Source: Kangiella shandongensis (lineage in GTDB: Bacteria; Pseudomonadota; Gammaproteobacteria; Enterobacterales; Kangiellaceae). From it: 64,000 bases of DNA. The stretch covers positions 244,342-308,341 of the forward strand of contig NZ_JACNML010000004.1 in assembly GCF_020005365.1 (NCBI RefSeq). The letters are read 5' to 3'. Shown piece after piece: positions 46,032 to 54,119 of this stretch (position 1 is its first letter; each line of letters opens with the position of its first letter). Below the pieces are notes generated by a model. The model was not told where the DNA came from. It ran no database searches and was given only the letters and a program-made list of their open reading frames with translations. Both the position numbers and the translations under genes were made by a program.

Positions 46032-49000
46032 CTAAAGATGTTTCTTCAGTAGATTATAGAGCTTTAATGGTTTTAGTGGTTTCTTCAGGAACAGGTAGCC
46101 ACTTCCCCTGATTTCTTCAATAGCACTGGCAGTGCTGTCCGCGCTGACAATCATCGATGGCACCGTTGTGTCCAACCTGTTGTTAATGAATCTGATACTA
46201 TCGAGTCCTGTATTCCCTGACTCCAGGTGGTAATCGGTGATAATAAAGTCGACCTTGCTGCTACTCGCAAAAGACTCTTCCAGACTTTGATAGGATGAGA
46301 ATGAATACACTCGGCAGTTCCATTGTTGTAGCAAGTCTGTCATTGCATCAAGTTGTTGTTTGTCATCATCCACATAAACTATCGTTTTTTGCTGGAAATC
46401 TATCGTGTCGGCCCCTGGTCGAGTTGTCTCCTTTGAGTTCAGGCTTATTTTTTCTGCATCACTGCCGTAGGGCACTAGTATTGAAAAAATCGAGCCTTTA
46501 TGCAGTTCAGAGCTGAGTCGCATAGGATGTCTTAGGAGTTTAGAGAGCTTTTGACAAATCGCCAGGCCTAAACCATGTCCAGCATATTTGGCATTCTGAT
46601 TGGTGGGCAGTCTCCGAAATTCGTCAAAGATCTGTCTTTGTTTGTCCTTAGAGATTCCTTCACCATTGTCACACACCTGTATTTCAATCCCTTCCGAACG
46701 ATATCGGCAACCCAATACGATTCTCCCATCTGGTGTATGGCGGATAGCATTATTTAATAAATTTTGCAGTATGCGTCTGAGAAGTTTTGGGTCACTCGCT
46801 ATCGTGGCATTGCAGGGTACATAAGAAAGCTGAATTCCTTGGTCTTTAGCCAGCATGGAGTTACCGCTAGCCAACTCACCTAGAAGATCGTTTAGGTCGA
46901 AGTTCATTAGTTTGGGCTCGATTGCCTGACCATCAAGCTTGGCGATCTCTAGCAAGTCATTAATTAAGGTTTCCGCTTGAGAAATGGATGCTTGGATATT
47001 GTTGATAGACTGTTCAACGGACTCCGGCTCCTTAAACTGTGCTAAAGATGATGCGAACAGGTTGGCAGCATTCAGGGGCTGTAGCAAGTCATGACTACAG
47101 GCGGTTAAAAACTGGGTTTTAATTTGATTAGCACTTTCCGCCTGTTTTTTTGCTATGGCCAATTGATCGTTAGCTTCGGCCAAGTCCTGGGTCCGCTCCT
47201 GTACGCGATCTTCGAGATTTTCATTGAGCTGTTTGAGTGATTCCTGTTGCGCCTTATATTCGGTGATATCCACAAAGGTGGTTACGAAGCCGCCGCCGGG
47301 CATAGGGTTACCGGTAACCACTAATGTTTTACCCCAGTTGTCGGTCCGTTCATGACTATGGGCGAGACCGCTTTTAAGAGTTTGCAGTCGACGTCGCACC
47401 TTCTGCTCAATAACCTCATGATCGGTTTCTTCTCGTTTAGCATTGTATTCAATGAGCTCGATAATTGGTGTACCGATCTGCATTAACTCATCAGGGTAGT
47501 TAAACATGCTGACATAAGGCTTGTTCCACACTACCAGATTGAGGTTATGATCAATCACACTGATGCCGTGTGGCAGGTTCTGTACCGCTGCCTGTAACAG
47601 TTCACGGTTAAATTCCAGAGCCTGGTAGGACTCTTCAATAAACTCAACCACCTGTTCAAGCTCTTTGCTTTGTTTTTGGCTAAAGCGAGTGAGAACCATG
47701 CGTGCAGTGGCACTGCCGATGGTACCGCTTAAAGTATGTTCGATCAGCTTTATTAATTCTGGTGGTGCCATTTGCTGATCAAGTGGCTGACTAAATAGTT
47801 CTTTGTTGATGGTATGATGCTTTTGGTATTGCTGGAATAACTGCTGTGTTTTTCTGATGCCGATAAATTGTTGGCTGATAGCTTTCAGGTCTGCAATCGA
47901 CAGGTGTTCGGAAAGTTTGGTGCCTTCCTGACTGATGTTTTCCATCGCTACGTTAATAAACGAGTTAGCCTGAGCTTTATCTATGATGCCTGAATAGGTA
48001 TTTTTTGAAATGACAAAATAGACACATAAGTTGGTTAATAAGCTCCAAAATACGCCATGAGTAAACACATCAAAGTTGTGCTCACCAAACAATCCTGTTG
48101 GTTTTAACCATTCGATCCCTAAAGGTCCTTCGGTGACAAGGCTTGATTCTACAAGGCCGATAGAGTGCAGCGAGGGGAGTAACAAACAATAGAACCAAAG
48201 CAGGGCCCCAACCGACAGACCTGCAATAGCTCCTTTGTGGTTGGCTTTTTTCCAATATAAACCGCCAATTATGGCTGGTGAAAATTGAGCTACTAGTGCA
48301 AAAGACAGTAAACCTGTAGAAGGAATCTCGGTGTAAGAAGCTACCGAGCGGTAATAGCTGTATGCGATCAGTAATACCAGCATGATTACCACCGAACGAA
48401 CTAACAGAATCAACCCGGTTAGATCTCGTCGGCTGGAGTAGCGCTGGTTTTTTAAAAGCAACGGCATGATCAGGTGGTTGGTTAGCATGGTGCTGATAAC
48501 CAGTGTGGCGATGATAACCATACTGGTGGCAGCGGATAAGCCACCGATAAAGGTTAAAATAGTCAATGTGCTCTTTTCGGCCATCATCGGAAAAGCGAGG
48601 ATGTAGTGATCCGCGTTAATCGACTGATCGGCAAAAAACTGGTTGCCTGCGATGGCGATTGGCAGAATAAAAAAGTTTATTGCAAAAAGGTAAACTGGAA
48701 ATAGCCATCGGGCACTATTAACCTGTTTTATGTTGGTTGGCTCTACTGCCAGCACATGAAATTGGCGGGGTAGGCAAAACATTGCCAATACGCCAAGAAA
48801 CACATGGGTCCAATAAGAGAGCGGTGCTGCTGAAGTACTCTGTTTCGTTTGATTGTTCTCTATAATTCGGCTAGTGAAGTCCCCCAGCCCTTCAAAAGTA
48901 TATATTGAGATAAATAACCCAACAGCGATAAAAGCAAACAGTTTAACCAACGATTCGAAAGCGACGGCCAGGATTACTCCGGAGTGCTGCTCGTAGCGTT

Positions 49001-49553
49001 CCGATTTTCTTGTACCGAATAAAATGGTGAAGATTCCCATCAGCAGGGCAATGTAAAAGGCAGAGTCCAGATTAAAAGAGCTGGCTCCCGTTAAGTCTGC
49101 GTCTAATCCTTGGGTAATAAACTCGTAGCTGTCGCTGGTAGCCTTCAGCTGAATGGCAATATAAGGAATCACTGCGACCAGTGCGATGAGAGTTACTAAA
49201 ATCGCCACGCCATGTGATTTGCCATAGCGTGAAGACAACAAGTCAGAAATCGAGGTACTGTTGTGTTTTTTAGACGACAACACCAGCTTTTGTACCAGAG
49301 GCCAGGCAAAAGCAAAGAAAATTAAAGTCCCTAAATAGGTGGGAGCAAACCACCAGCCCGTTTCTGCCGCTTGTTGGATGGTCCCAAAAAAGGCCCAGGA
49401 AGTGCAGTAAACAGCCAACGATAAGCTGGTAATAACCGCTTTGCTGCGCTCACTAAAGGTGTGTACTTTGCGGTTCCCGTAATGGGCAATGGCAAACAAC
49501 AAACTTAAATACGCAAACGCAATGGTAAATAGAAGCCAGCCGGATATAACCAC
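46032..49553 (-). CDS. hybrid histidine kinase with sodium:solute symporter-like sensor domain (CrbS/NahK type)
   Basis: An 1173-residue inner-membrane protein. The N-terminal 500 residues have about 13 transmembrane helices of the sodium:solute symporter family. Next come a cytoplasmic linker, a PAS domain (about 655-760, PHGISVIDHNLNLVVWNKPY), a coiled coil, and a HisKA domain with His821 in the unusual H-box CSHDLLQPLNAANLF. The ATPase domain follows (NLLNNAIRHTPDG, GHGLGLAICQKL), then a receiver with Asp1107 in FIITDYHLESG. This architecture and H-box match kinases such as CrbS and NahK, which control carbon use in Vibrio and Pseudomonas. A LuxR-type regulator that could be its partner lies at the other end of the hydroxybutyrate genes (56998-57642). 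The GTG start has AAGGA 7 bases upstream. Confidence 0.88.
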   Translation of the reverse strand: MVISGWLLFTIAFAYLSLLFAIAHYGNRKVHTFSERSKAVITSLSLAVYCTSWAFFGTIQQAAETGWWFAPTYLGTLIFFAFAWPLVQKLVLSSKKHNSTSISDLLSSRYGKSHGVAILVTLIALVAVIPYIAIQLKATSDSYEFITQGLDADLTGASSFNLDSAFYIALLMGIFTILFGTRKSERYEQHSGVILAVAFESLVKLFAFIAVGLFISIYTFEGLGDFTSRIIENNQTKQSTSAAPLSYWTHVFLGVLAMFCLPRQFHVLAVEPTNIKQVNSARWLFPVYLFAINFFILPIAIAGNQFFADQSINADHYILAFPMMAEKSTLTILTFIGGLSAATSMVIIATLVISTMLTNHLIMPLLLKNQRYSSRRDLTGLILLVRSVVIMLVLLIAYSYYRSVASYTEIPSTGLLSFALVAQFSPAIIGGLYWKKANHKGAIAGLSVGALLWFYCLLLPSLHSIGLVESSLVTEGPLGIEWLKPTGLFGEHNFDVFTHGVFWSLLTNLCVYFVISKNTYSGIIDKAQANSFINVAMENISQEGTKLSEHLSIADLKAISQQFIGIRKTQQLFQQYQKHHTINKELFSQPLDQQMAPPELIKLIEHTLSGTIGSATARMVLTRFSQKQSKELEQVVEFIEESYQALEFNRELLQAAVQNLPHGISVIDHNLNLVVWNKPYVSMFNYPDELMQIGTPIIELIEYNAKREETDHEVIEQKVRRRLQTLKSGLAHSHERTDNWGKTLVVTGNPMPGGGFVTTFVDITEYKAQQESLKQLNENLEDRVQERTQDLAEANDQLAIAKKQAESANQIKTQFLTACSHDLLQPLNAANLFASSLAQFKEPESVEQSINNIQASISQAETLINDLLEIAKLDGQAIEPKLMNFDLNDLLGELASGNSMLAKDQGIQLSYVPCNATIASDPKLLRRILQNLLNNAIRHTPDGRIVLGCRYRSEGIEIQVCDNGEGISKDKQRQIFDEFRRLPTNQNAKYAGHGLGLAICQKLSKLLRHPMRLSSELHKGSIFSILVPYGSDAEKISLNSKETTRPGADTIDFQQKTIVYVDDDKQQLDAMTDLLQQWNCRVYSFSSYQSLEESFASSSKVDFIITDYHLESGNTGLDSIRFINNRLDTTVPSMIVSADSTASAIEEIRGSGYLFLKKPLKPLKLYNLLKKHL

Positions 49554-49591
49554 TTAGAGTCCTTATAAATCATATAATTGAGTTGTTCCCA

Positions 49592-49687
49592 CCTATAGGA
49601 TGTATAGTACTAAGGTATAGTACCAAGCCCCCTATAGGTTGGATATAGTTAGCGTCGAAGAAGTGATTACGCCTTAGATAGTACTAA
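49592..49687. promoter_or_regulatory. divergent kinase/TonB-receptor promoter with repeated TAGTACTAA and CCTATAGG boxes
   Basis: Three close copies of TAGTACTAA: 49605-49613, 49618-49626 (TAGTACCAA, 13 bases later) and 49679-49687. Two CCTATAGG palindromes lie at 49592-49599 and 49631-49638. TAGTACTA is itself palindromic. The spacing and number suggest regulator sites; a related TAGTACTTT occurs at 56148-56156 in the other divergent promoter of the locus. Confidence 0.55.
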
Positions 49688-49706
49688 AAAAATATCAGGA
49701 GATACA

Positions 49707-51962
49707 ATGAAAGCTAAAAACTCCACGTTTAAATATTCAGCGCTCAGCTTTTCTGTGATGTCGATTTTGTTCGCTAACTCCTTGTTTGCAGCAGAAGACG
49801 CTGACGATAAAAAAGAAGAAGAGGAGTCTAAGGGGCTTAGCGTTATTGAGGTTACTGCTCGTCGAACCGTTGAGGACCCGCAGAAAGTTCCCGTATCTAT
49901 TTCTAACTTTTCGGAGAGCGAACTAGAGCAGTCTGGGGTGCAGAATATTGCAGACGTAGAAAGTTATGTGCCTAATGCAACCTTTAATGCCAGTCGTGGT
50001 ACCAACTCCACTTTAACCGCCTATCTCAGAGGTGTGGGGCAAAATGATCCGCTGTGGGGGTTTGAGCCGGGCGTTGGTGTTTATATTGATGACGTATACG
50101 TAGCTCGTCCGCAAGGTGCGGTTCTTGATATTCTTGATATTAACCGTGTTGAGGTACTCCGTGGTCCACAGGGAACACTGTACGGTAAGAACACTATCGG
50201 TGGTGCAATTAAATACGTGACTAAAGAGCTAACACCAAATACTGAATTTACAGCACAAGCCGCTGTTGGCAATTATGGGCAGAAAGATTTCAAGCTTGGC
50301 GGGCAGACAACCCTGGGCTCTGATCAGTGGATGCTTGGCTATTCGTTTGCCAGTCTGAACCGAGATGGTTTTGGTGAAGTAGTAGGCGATAGTATTCATG
50401 CTGGAAAGGAACTTTCCGACAAAGATGTACTGGCTGGCCGCTTAAACCTGACCTACCAGGCTTCAGATGATCTGCGTTTTAAGTTTGTTGCGGATCGTAT
50501 TGAAGATGATTCTAATGCACGAGGTGGGGGCCGTTTAACGACCAGTAATGTGTCAAACCTTGAGCCTTTGGATAATGTTCATGATACGCGTCAGAACATG
50601 GACCCTGAGAACAACGAAGTGATAACCAGCGGTGAGGCACTCACAATTGACTGGGCCCTTAATGATGAATGGGCTTTCAAATCAGTAACGGCGCAACGTG
50701 ACGGTTATACTGTTTCGGATATCGATTTTGATCAGTTAAATGTGGCTGACCTGGATGTGCCTGCGAGTTATGATGACGAGCAGCTGACGCAAGAGTTTCA
50801 GTTCTCTTATCAAGGTGATCAGTTATCCGGTGTCTTTGGTTATTACTACTTTGATGGTGAAGCCGCGGGCTCGTTCGATGTGATTCTTAGTGAGCTTTTA
50901 GGCGGTATTGGCTTCTCAACCACAACTTCTGGTGTTGTAGATACCAGAAGCCATGCAGTATACGGTCAGGGGAGTTATCAGTTTGATGAGCAATGGTCTA
51001 TGTCATTCGGTGGTCGTTATACCCGTGATGAAAAACGTGCCTACGTGAAAGTACTGGCTTTTCTTGGCACGGACACCACAGTAGATCCATTCCAGGTACG
51101 TTCTAATTTTAACAACAGCGACACCTTTGATAACTTTTCACCGCATATCGGTGTGCAGTATCAGGCAACGGATGACCTGATGTATTACGCCGGTTATAAC
51201 CAGGGCTTTAAAAGTGGTGGTTTTAATATGCGAGCTAACCAGGCAGCTGATCCGGGCGCGGATACACCGTTTAAAGAAGAAACGGTTGATCAGTTTGAGC
51301 TGGGGATGAAGAGTCGTTGGCTTGATAACCGACTTCAACTCAATGCGGTTGCTTTCTACCAGGATTATAAAGATAAACAGGTGACAACTAACACCAATGT
51401 GGATTTGGACAATGACGGCGTTAATGAAACCTTTGTCGGTCGAATACTGAATGCGGGTCGCGTGAAGGCTCAAGGCTTAGAAGTTGAAACTGTTTTCGCG
51501 GCGACGGACAACTTGAACTTGTTCATGAACCTCGGGTTTCTGGATGCCGAATACGAAGAGTTTGATGGTTATGATTTATCAGGAGCCCCAATCGATCCGA
51601 AAACGATTAATATCATTAATACTCCTGAGAAAACGGCTAATCTAGGCTTTAACTATGAAGTACCAATGAACTCTGGTGCCTATTGGAATATCCATGCCAA
51701 CGCAGCTTACCGTGATGACGTGAAGATTTTTGATTTGGATTCACCTGTCGATCAAGATGCTTATACTCTGGTGGATGCGGCAGTGAGCTACATTACCCCG
51801 CAAGGTGACTGGCGTTTCACATTATCCGGTAGGAACCTGACCGATAAAGAATACCGTACGGGTGGTTACTTCTTCCCTGATCTTGGGGTCGAAGGAACGG
51901 TTACTGGTTACTATGGTGATCCAAGAACCTACACACTGTCAGCTACCTATAGCTTCTATTAA
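49707..51962 (+). CDS. TonB-dependent outer-membrane receptor
   Basis: A 751-residue receptor with a long signal peptide (about 1-28, ending LFAA), an acidic linker and a TonB-box-like segment (GLSVIEVTARR, about 43-53). The plug domain (about 60-170) has AYLRGVGQNDPLWG and RVEVLRGPQGTLYGKNTIGG. A 22-strand barrel follows, ending with the aromatic residue ATYSFY. The plug sequence is of the type seen in receptors for sugars and hydrophobic carbon sources rather than siderophores. Position beside the GntP permease and 3-hydroxybutyrate enzymes suggests uptake of hydroxybutyrate oligomers; this is inferred from context. Confidence 0.92.
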   Translation: MKAKNSTFKYSALSFSVMSILFANSLFAAEDADDKKEEEESKGLSVIEVTARRTVEDPQKVPVSISNFSESELEQSGVQNIADVESYVPNATFNASRGTNSTLTAYLRGVGQNDPLWGFEPGVGVYIDDVYVARPQGAVLDILDINRVEVLRGPQGTLYGKNTIGGAIKYVTKELTPNTEFTAQAAVGNYGQKDFKLGGQTTLGSDQWMLGYSFASLNRDGFGEVVGDSIHAGKELSDKDVLAGRLNLTYQASDDLRFKFVADRIEDDSNARGGGRLTTSNVSNLEPLDNVHDTRQNMDPENNEVITSGEALTIDWALNDEWAFKSVTAQRDGYTVSDIDFDQLNVADLDVPASYDDEQLTQEFQFSYQGDQLSGVFGYYYFDGEAAGSFDVILSELLGGIGFSTTTSGVVDTRSHAVYGQGSYQFDEQWSMSFGGRYTRDEKRAYVKVLAFLGTDTTVDPFQVRSNFNNSDTFDNFSPHIGVQYQATDDLMYYAGYNQGFKSGGFNMRANQAADPGADTPFKEETVDQFELGMKSRWLDNRLQLNAVAFYQDYKDKQVTTNTNVDLDNDGVNETFVGRILNAGRVKAQGLEVETVFAATDNLNLFMNLGFLDAEYEEFDGYDLSGAPIDPKTINIINTPEKTANLGFNYEVPMNSGAYWNIHANAAYRDDVKIFDLDSPVDQDAYTLVDAAVSYITPQGDWRFTLSGRNLTDKEYRTGGYFFPDLGVEGTVTGYYGDPRTYTLSATYSFY

Positions 51963-51969
51963 TCTCTAA

Positions 51970-51989
51970 AGGCGCTGTTTACAGCGCCT
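51970..51989 (+). terminator. stem-loop after the TonB receptor gene
   Basis: AGGCGCTGT / ACAGCGCCT with a 2-base centre, followed by AATTTT. It lies 8 bases after the receptor stop and 33 bases before the permease ATG. It would give partial termination and lower expression of the downstream genes. Confidence 0.6.
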
Positions 51990-52022
51990 AATTTTCCAAT
52001 TGTTTAAGAAGGTACTCTGTTA

Positions 52023-53324
52023 ATGGTTAGTATCATCGGTCTTGTATTGGGCTTAGGTTTATTGATTTATACCGCTATGCGGGGTGTGAATTTGTTCATT
52101 GCTGCCCCTGTCTGTGCTTTGTTAGTTGCTTTAACTAGTGGCTTAAACATTTTCCCCGATGAAACGGGTGTTTCGTTTGTTACCAGCTACATGGATGGTT
52201 TTGCCTCTTTTGTTGCTGCCTGGTTTTTTATGTTCTTGCTTGGCTCGCTTTTTGGAAAGTTTATGGAAGATACAGGAGCAGCCGATAGCATTGCTCACTG
52301 GATTGTCAGTAAAATTGGTAAGAAACACGCTGTATTAGCCGTAGTTTTATCATGCGCCTTATTAACTTATGGTGGTGTGAGCCTATTTGTCGCTGCATTC
52401 TCCGTTTACCCTCTGGCGCTGAGCTTGTTCAAAGACGCCAACTTGCCTCGACGTTTTATTCCTGCGGCTCTAGCTTTTGGATCCGTGACCTTTACCATGA
52501 CCTCGGCCGGATCGCCAGAAATTCAAAACTGGATCCCGATTAAGTATCTGGGGACTTCACCTTTTGCAGCATGGGAGGTCAGCCTTGTCGTTGCTGTGTT
52601 TATGGCGACTTTTGGCTATTGGTGGCTGACGAAAATGATCAAAAAAGCCGTTAATCATGGAGAAGAGTTTGATGTTAGAGCCGATGATCCAGTGAACGAA
52701 GAGCGCAGTCTTCCTCATCCGGTTACTGGCGTTATTCCGCTTGCAATCGTGTTGCTGTTATCGTTTTTGTTTCATGACTCACTACAACAATACGCATTGA
52801 TCCTTGCTCTGCTGTCAGGTGTTCTATCGATTGTTGCCATGAATTGGAAGTACTTTAGAAACATGCAGACTGCGATCAGTCATGGCACCACTGGAGCATT
52901 AGTGGCAATCGGTAACACTGCTGCTGTAGTTGGCTTTGGCTCTATAGCTAAGCAATCGGAAGGGTTTGCCTACGCGGTTGAGTTGATGACCAGTCTGCCG
53001 GGAAATGAGCTGATTGGCGCTGCAGTCGCGGTCAGTGTGATCGCCGGTCTGACTGGCTCCGCATCAGGCGGGCAGGCTATCGCTTTGCCAATACTGGCAC
53101 CTCATTATACGGAACTGGGTGTCGCTCCGAGTGAGTTACACCGAATTGTTTCGATTTCGTCGGGAGCACTCGACTCGCTTCCACATAATGGTTATGTCGT
53201 CACGACTATTCGAGCCATTTGTGGTGAAACTCATCAAGCTGCCTATGGCGCGATGGCTGCTGTTACTGTAGTCGTGCCCCTGCTTGGTTTGATATTAGCG
53301 ATTAGTCTGTTTTCAATTTTTTAG
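52023..53324 (+). CDS. GntP-family permease (probable 3-hydroxybutyrate permease)
   Basis: A 433-residue inner-membrane transporter with about 12 hydrophobic segments. The family is GntP (gluconate and other small organic acids): GLVLGLGLLIYTAMRGVNLF, LGSLFGKFMEDTGAADSIAH, and GLTGSASGGQAIALPILAPH are typical. GntP members next to 3-hydroxybutyrate dehydrogenase genes are thought to import 3-hydroxybutyrate, and this gene lies in such a context. A weak GAAGG lies just upstream of the ATG. The next gene, encoding the lipase, follows after 43 bases. Confidence 0.88.
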   Translation: MVSIIGLVLGLGLLIYTAMRGVNLFIAAPVCALLVALTSGLNIFPDETGVSFVTSYMDGFASFVAAWFFMFLLGSLFGKFMEDTGAADSIAHWIVSKIGKKHAVLAVVLSCALLTYGGVSLFVAAFSVYPLALSLFKDANLPRRFIPAALAFGSVTFTMTSAGSPEIQNWIPIKYLGTSPFAAWEVSLVVAVFMATFGYWWLTKMIKKAVNHGEEFDVRADDPVNEERSLPHPVTGVIPLAIVLLLSFLFHDSLQQYALILALLSGVLSIVAMNWKYFRNMQTAISHGTTGALVAIGNTAAVVGFGSIAKQSEGFAYAVELMTSLPGNELIGAAVAVSVIAGLTGSASGGQAIALPILAPHYTELGVAPSELHRIVSISSGALDSLPHNGYVVTTIRAICGETHQAAYGAMAAVTVVVPLLGLILAISLFSIF

Positions 53325-53367
53325 AGTCGCTCCTGAATTTTAACTGCTGTTATAGAAGGAGATAACA

Positions 53368-54048
53368 ATGAAATACTGGCTTTTAATATTTTGCCTGCTG
53401 TTTATTACGGGAGAAGCTTTGGCGGACTGCAAAGATGCCGTAGTGCTGGTTCATGGTAATACGGGTTCCAGTGCAGACTGGGATAATACCTACCATGAGC
53501 TACTCGCTCGGGGATACAGTGACGATGAAATTTTTCGACCAAACTGGGGGACCAGCTGTGCTTCATGCAATAACCATTATGGCAGCGAGGAAACCCCGGT
53601 TCGTGAGGCTATCAGTGCAGCGATAAGTCATTCATGCTCAGGAAAAATAGACATCATTGGTCATTCGATGGGCGTTACTTTAGCGATTGATCAGGTACTG
53701 GATTTGTCAGCGACTAATGCTGTTGATGATTTTGTTGGTATCGCTGGCGCTTTACGAGGCTTGCACAGTTGTGGCTACTACCCATATAACGTGTATAATT
53801 CAACGTGTGGATACTGGGGTCTGTCAATTGGTAGCCCTTTCTTAAACAGTATTTATGGTTCGAACTTTGCCGCTAAAAGTTATTCGATAAAAAGTTGGTA
53901 TGACCAAGTAGTTTGTTACGGTGGCTGCACTGTTGGTGGCGTTCACTCTTCTCGTATCTGGAATGAAGATGCTAGTTATACTTTTACCTACGGTCACTTT
54001 GGTTTGCAGTCTTATACCAGTCAACTCCAGGTCAATTTAATAGAATAA
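53368..54048 (+). CDS. secreted alpha/beta hydrolase, lipase class 2-like (possible PHB depolymerase)
   Basis: A 226-residue protein with a signal peptide (about 1-19, ending EALA). Oxyanion-hole motif VHGNTG (28-33), lipase box GHSMG with nucleophile Ser100, and a late His in YGHFGLQ complete a likely triad. Many cysteines in the mature part suggest disulfides. The fold resembles small class 2 lipases; PHB depolymerases with a related lipase box also exist. The neighbours (oligomer hydrolase, hydroxybutyrate dehydrogenase, permease, receptor) favour a polyhydroxybutyrate substrate. AAGGAG is ideally placed. It is followed by a terminator. Confidence 0.8.
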   Translation: MKYWLLIFCLLFITGEALADCKDAVVLVHGNTGSSADWDNTYHELLARGYSDDEIFRPNWGTSCASCNNHYGSEETPVREAISAAISHSCSGKIDIIGHSMGVTLAIDQVLDLSATNAVDDFVGIAGALRGLHSCGYYPYNVYNSTCGYWGLSIGSPFLNSIYGSNFAAKSYSIKSWYDQVVCYGGCTVGGVHSSRIWNEDASYTFTYGHFGLQSYTSQLQVNLIE

Positions 54049-54086
54049 TAAAATTCTACCCCTGCTTACTTTATTATGTAAGCTTT

Positions 54087-54119
54087 GGTGATTACCCGCT
54101 ATGGGATAATCACCTTTTT
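54087..54119 (+). terminator. terminator after the secreted hydrolase gene
   Basis: Stem GGTGATTA.CCC / GGG.TAATCACC with a 5-base loop and seven T. It marks the end of the receptor-permease-hydrolase transcript. It also covers the stop codon of the convergent oligomer hydrolase gene. Confidence 0.85.
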
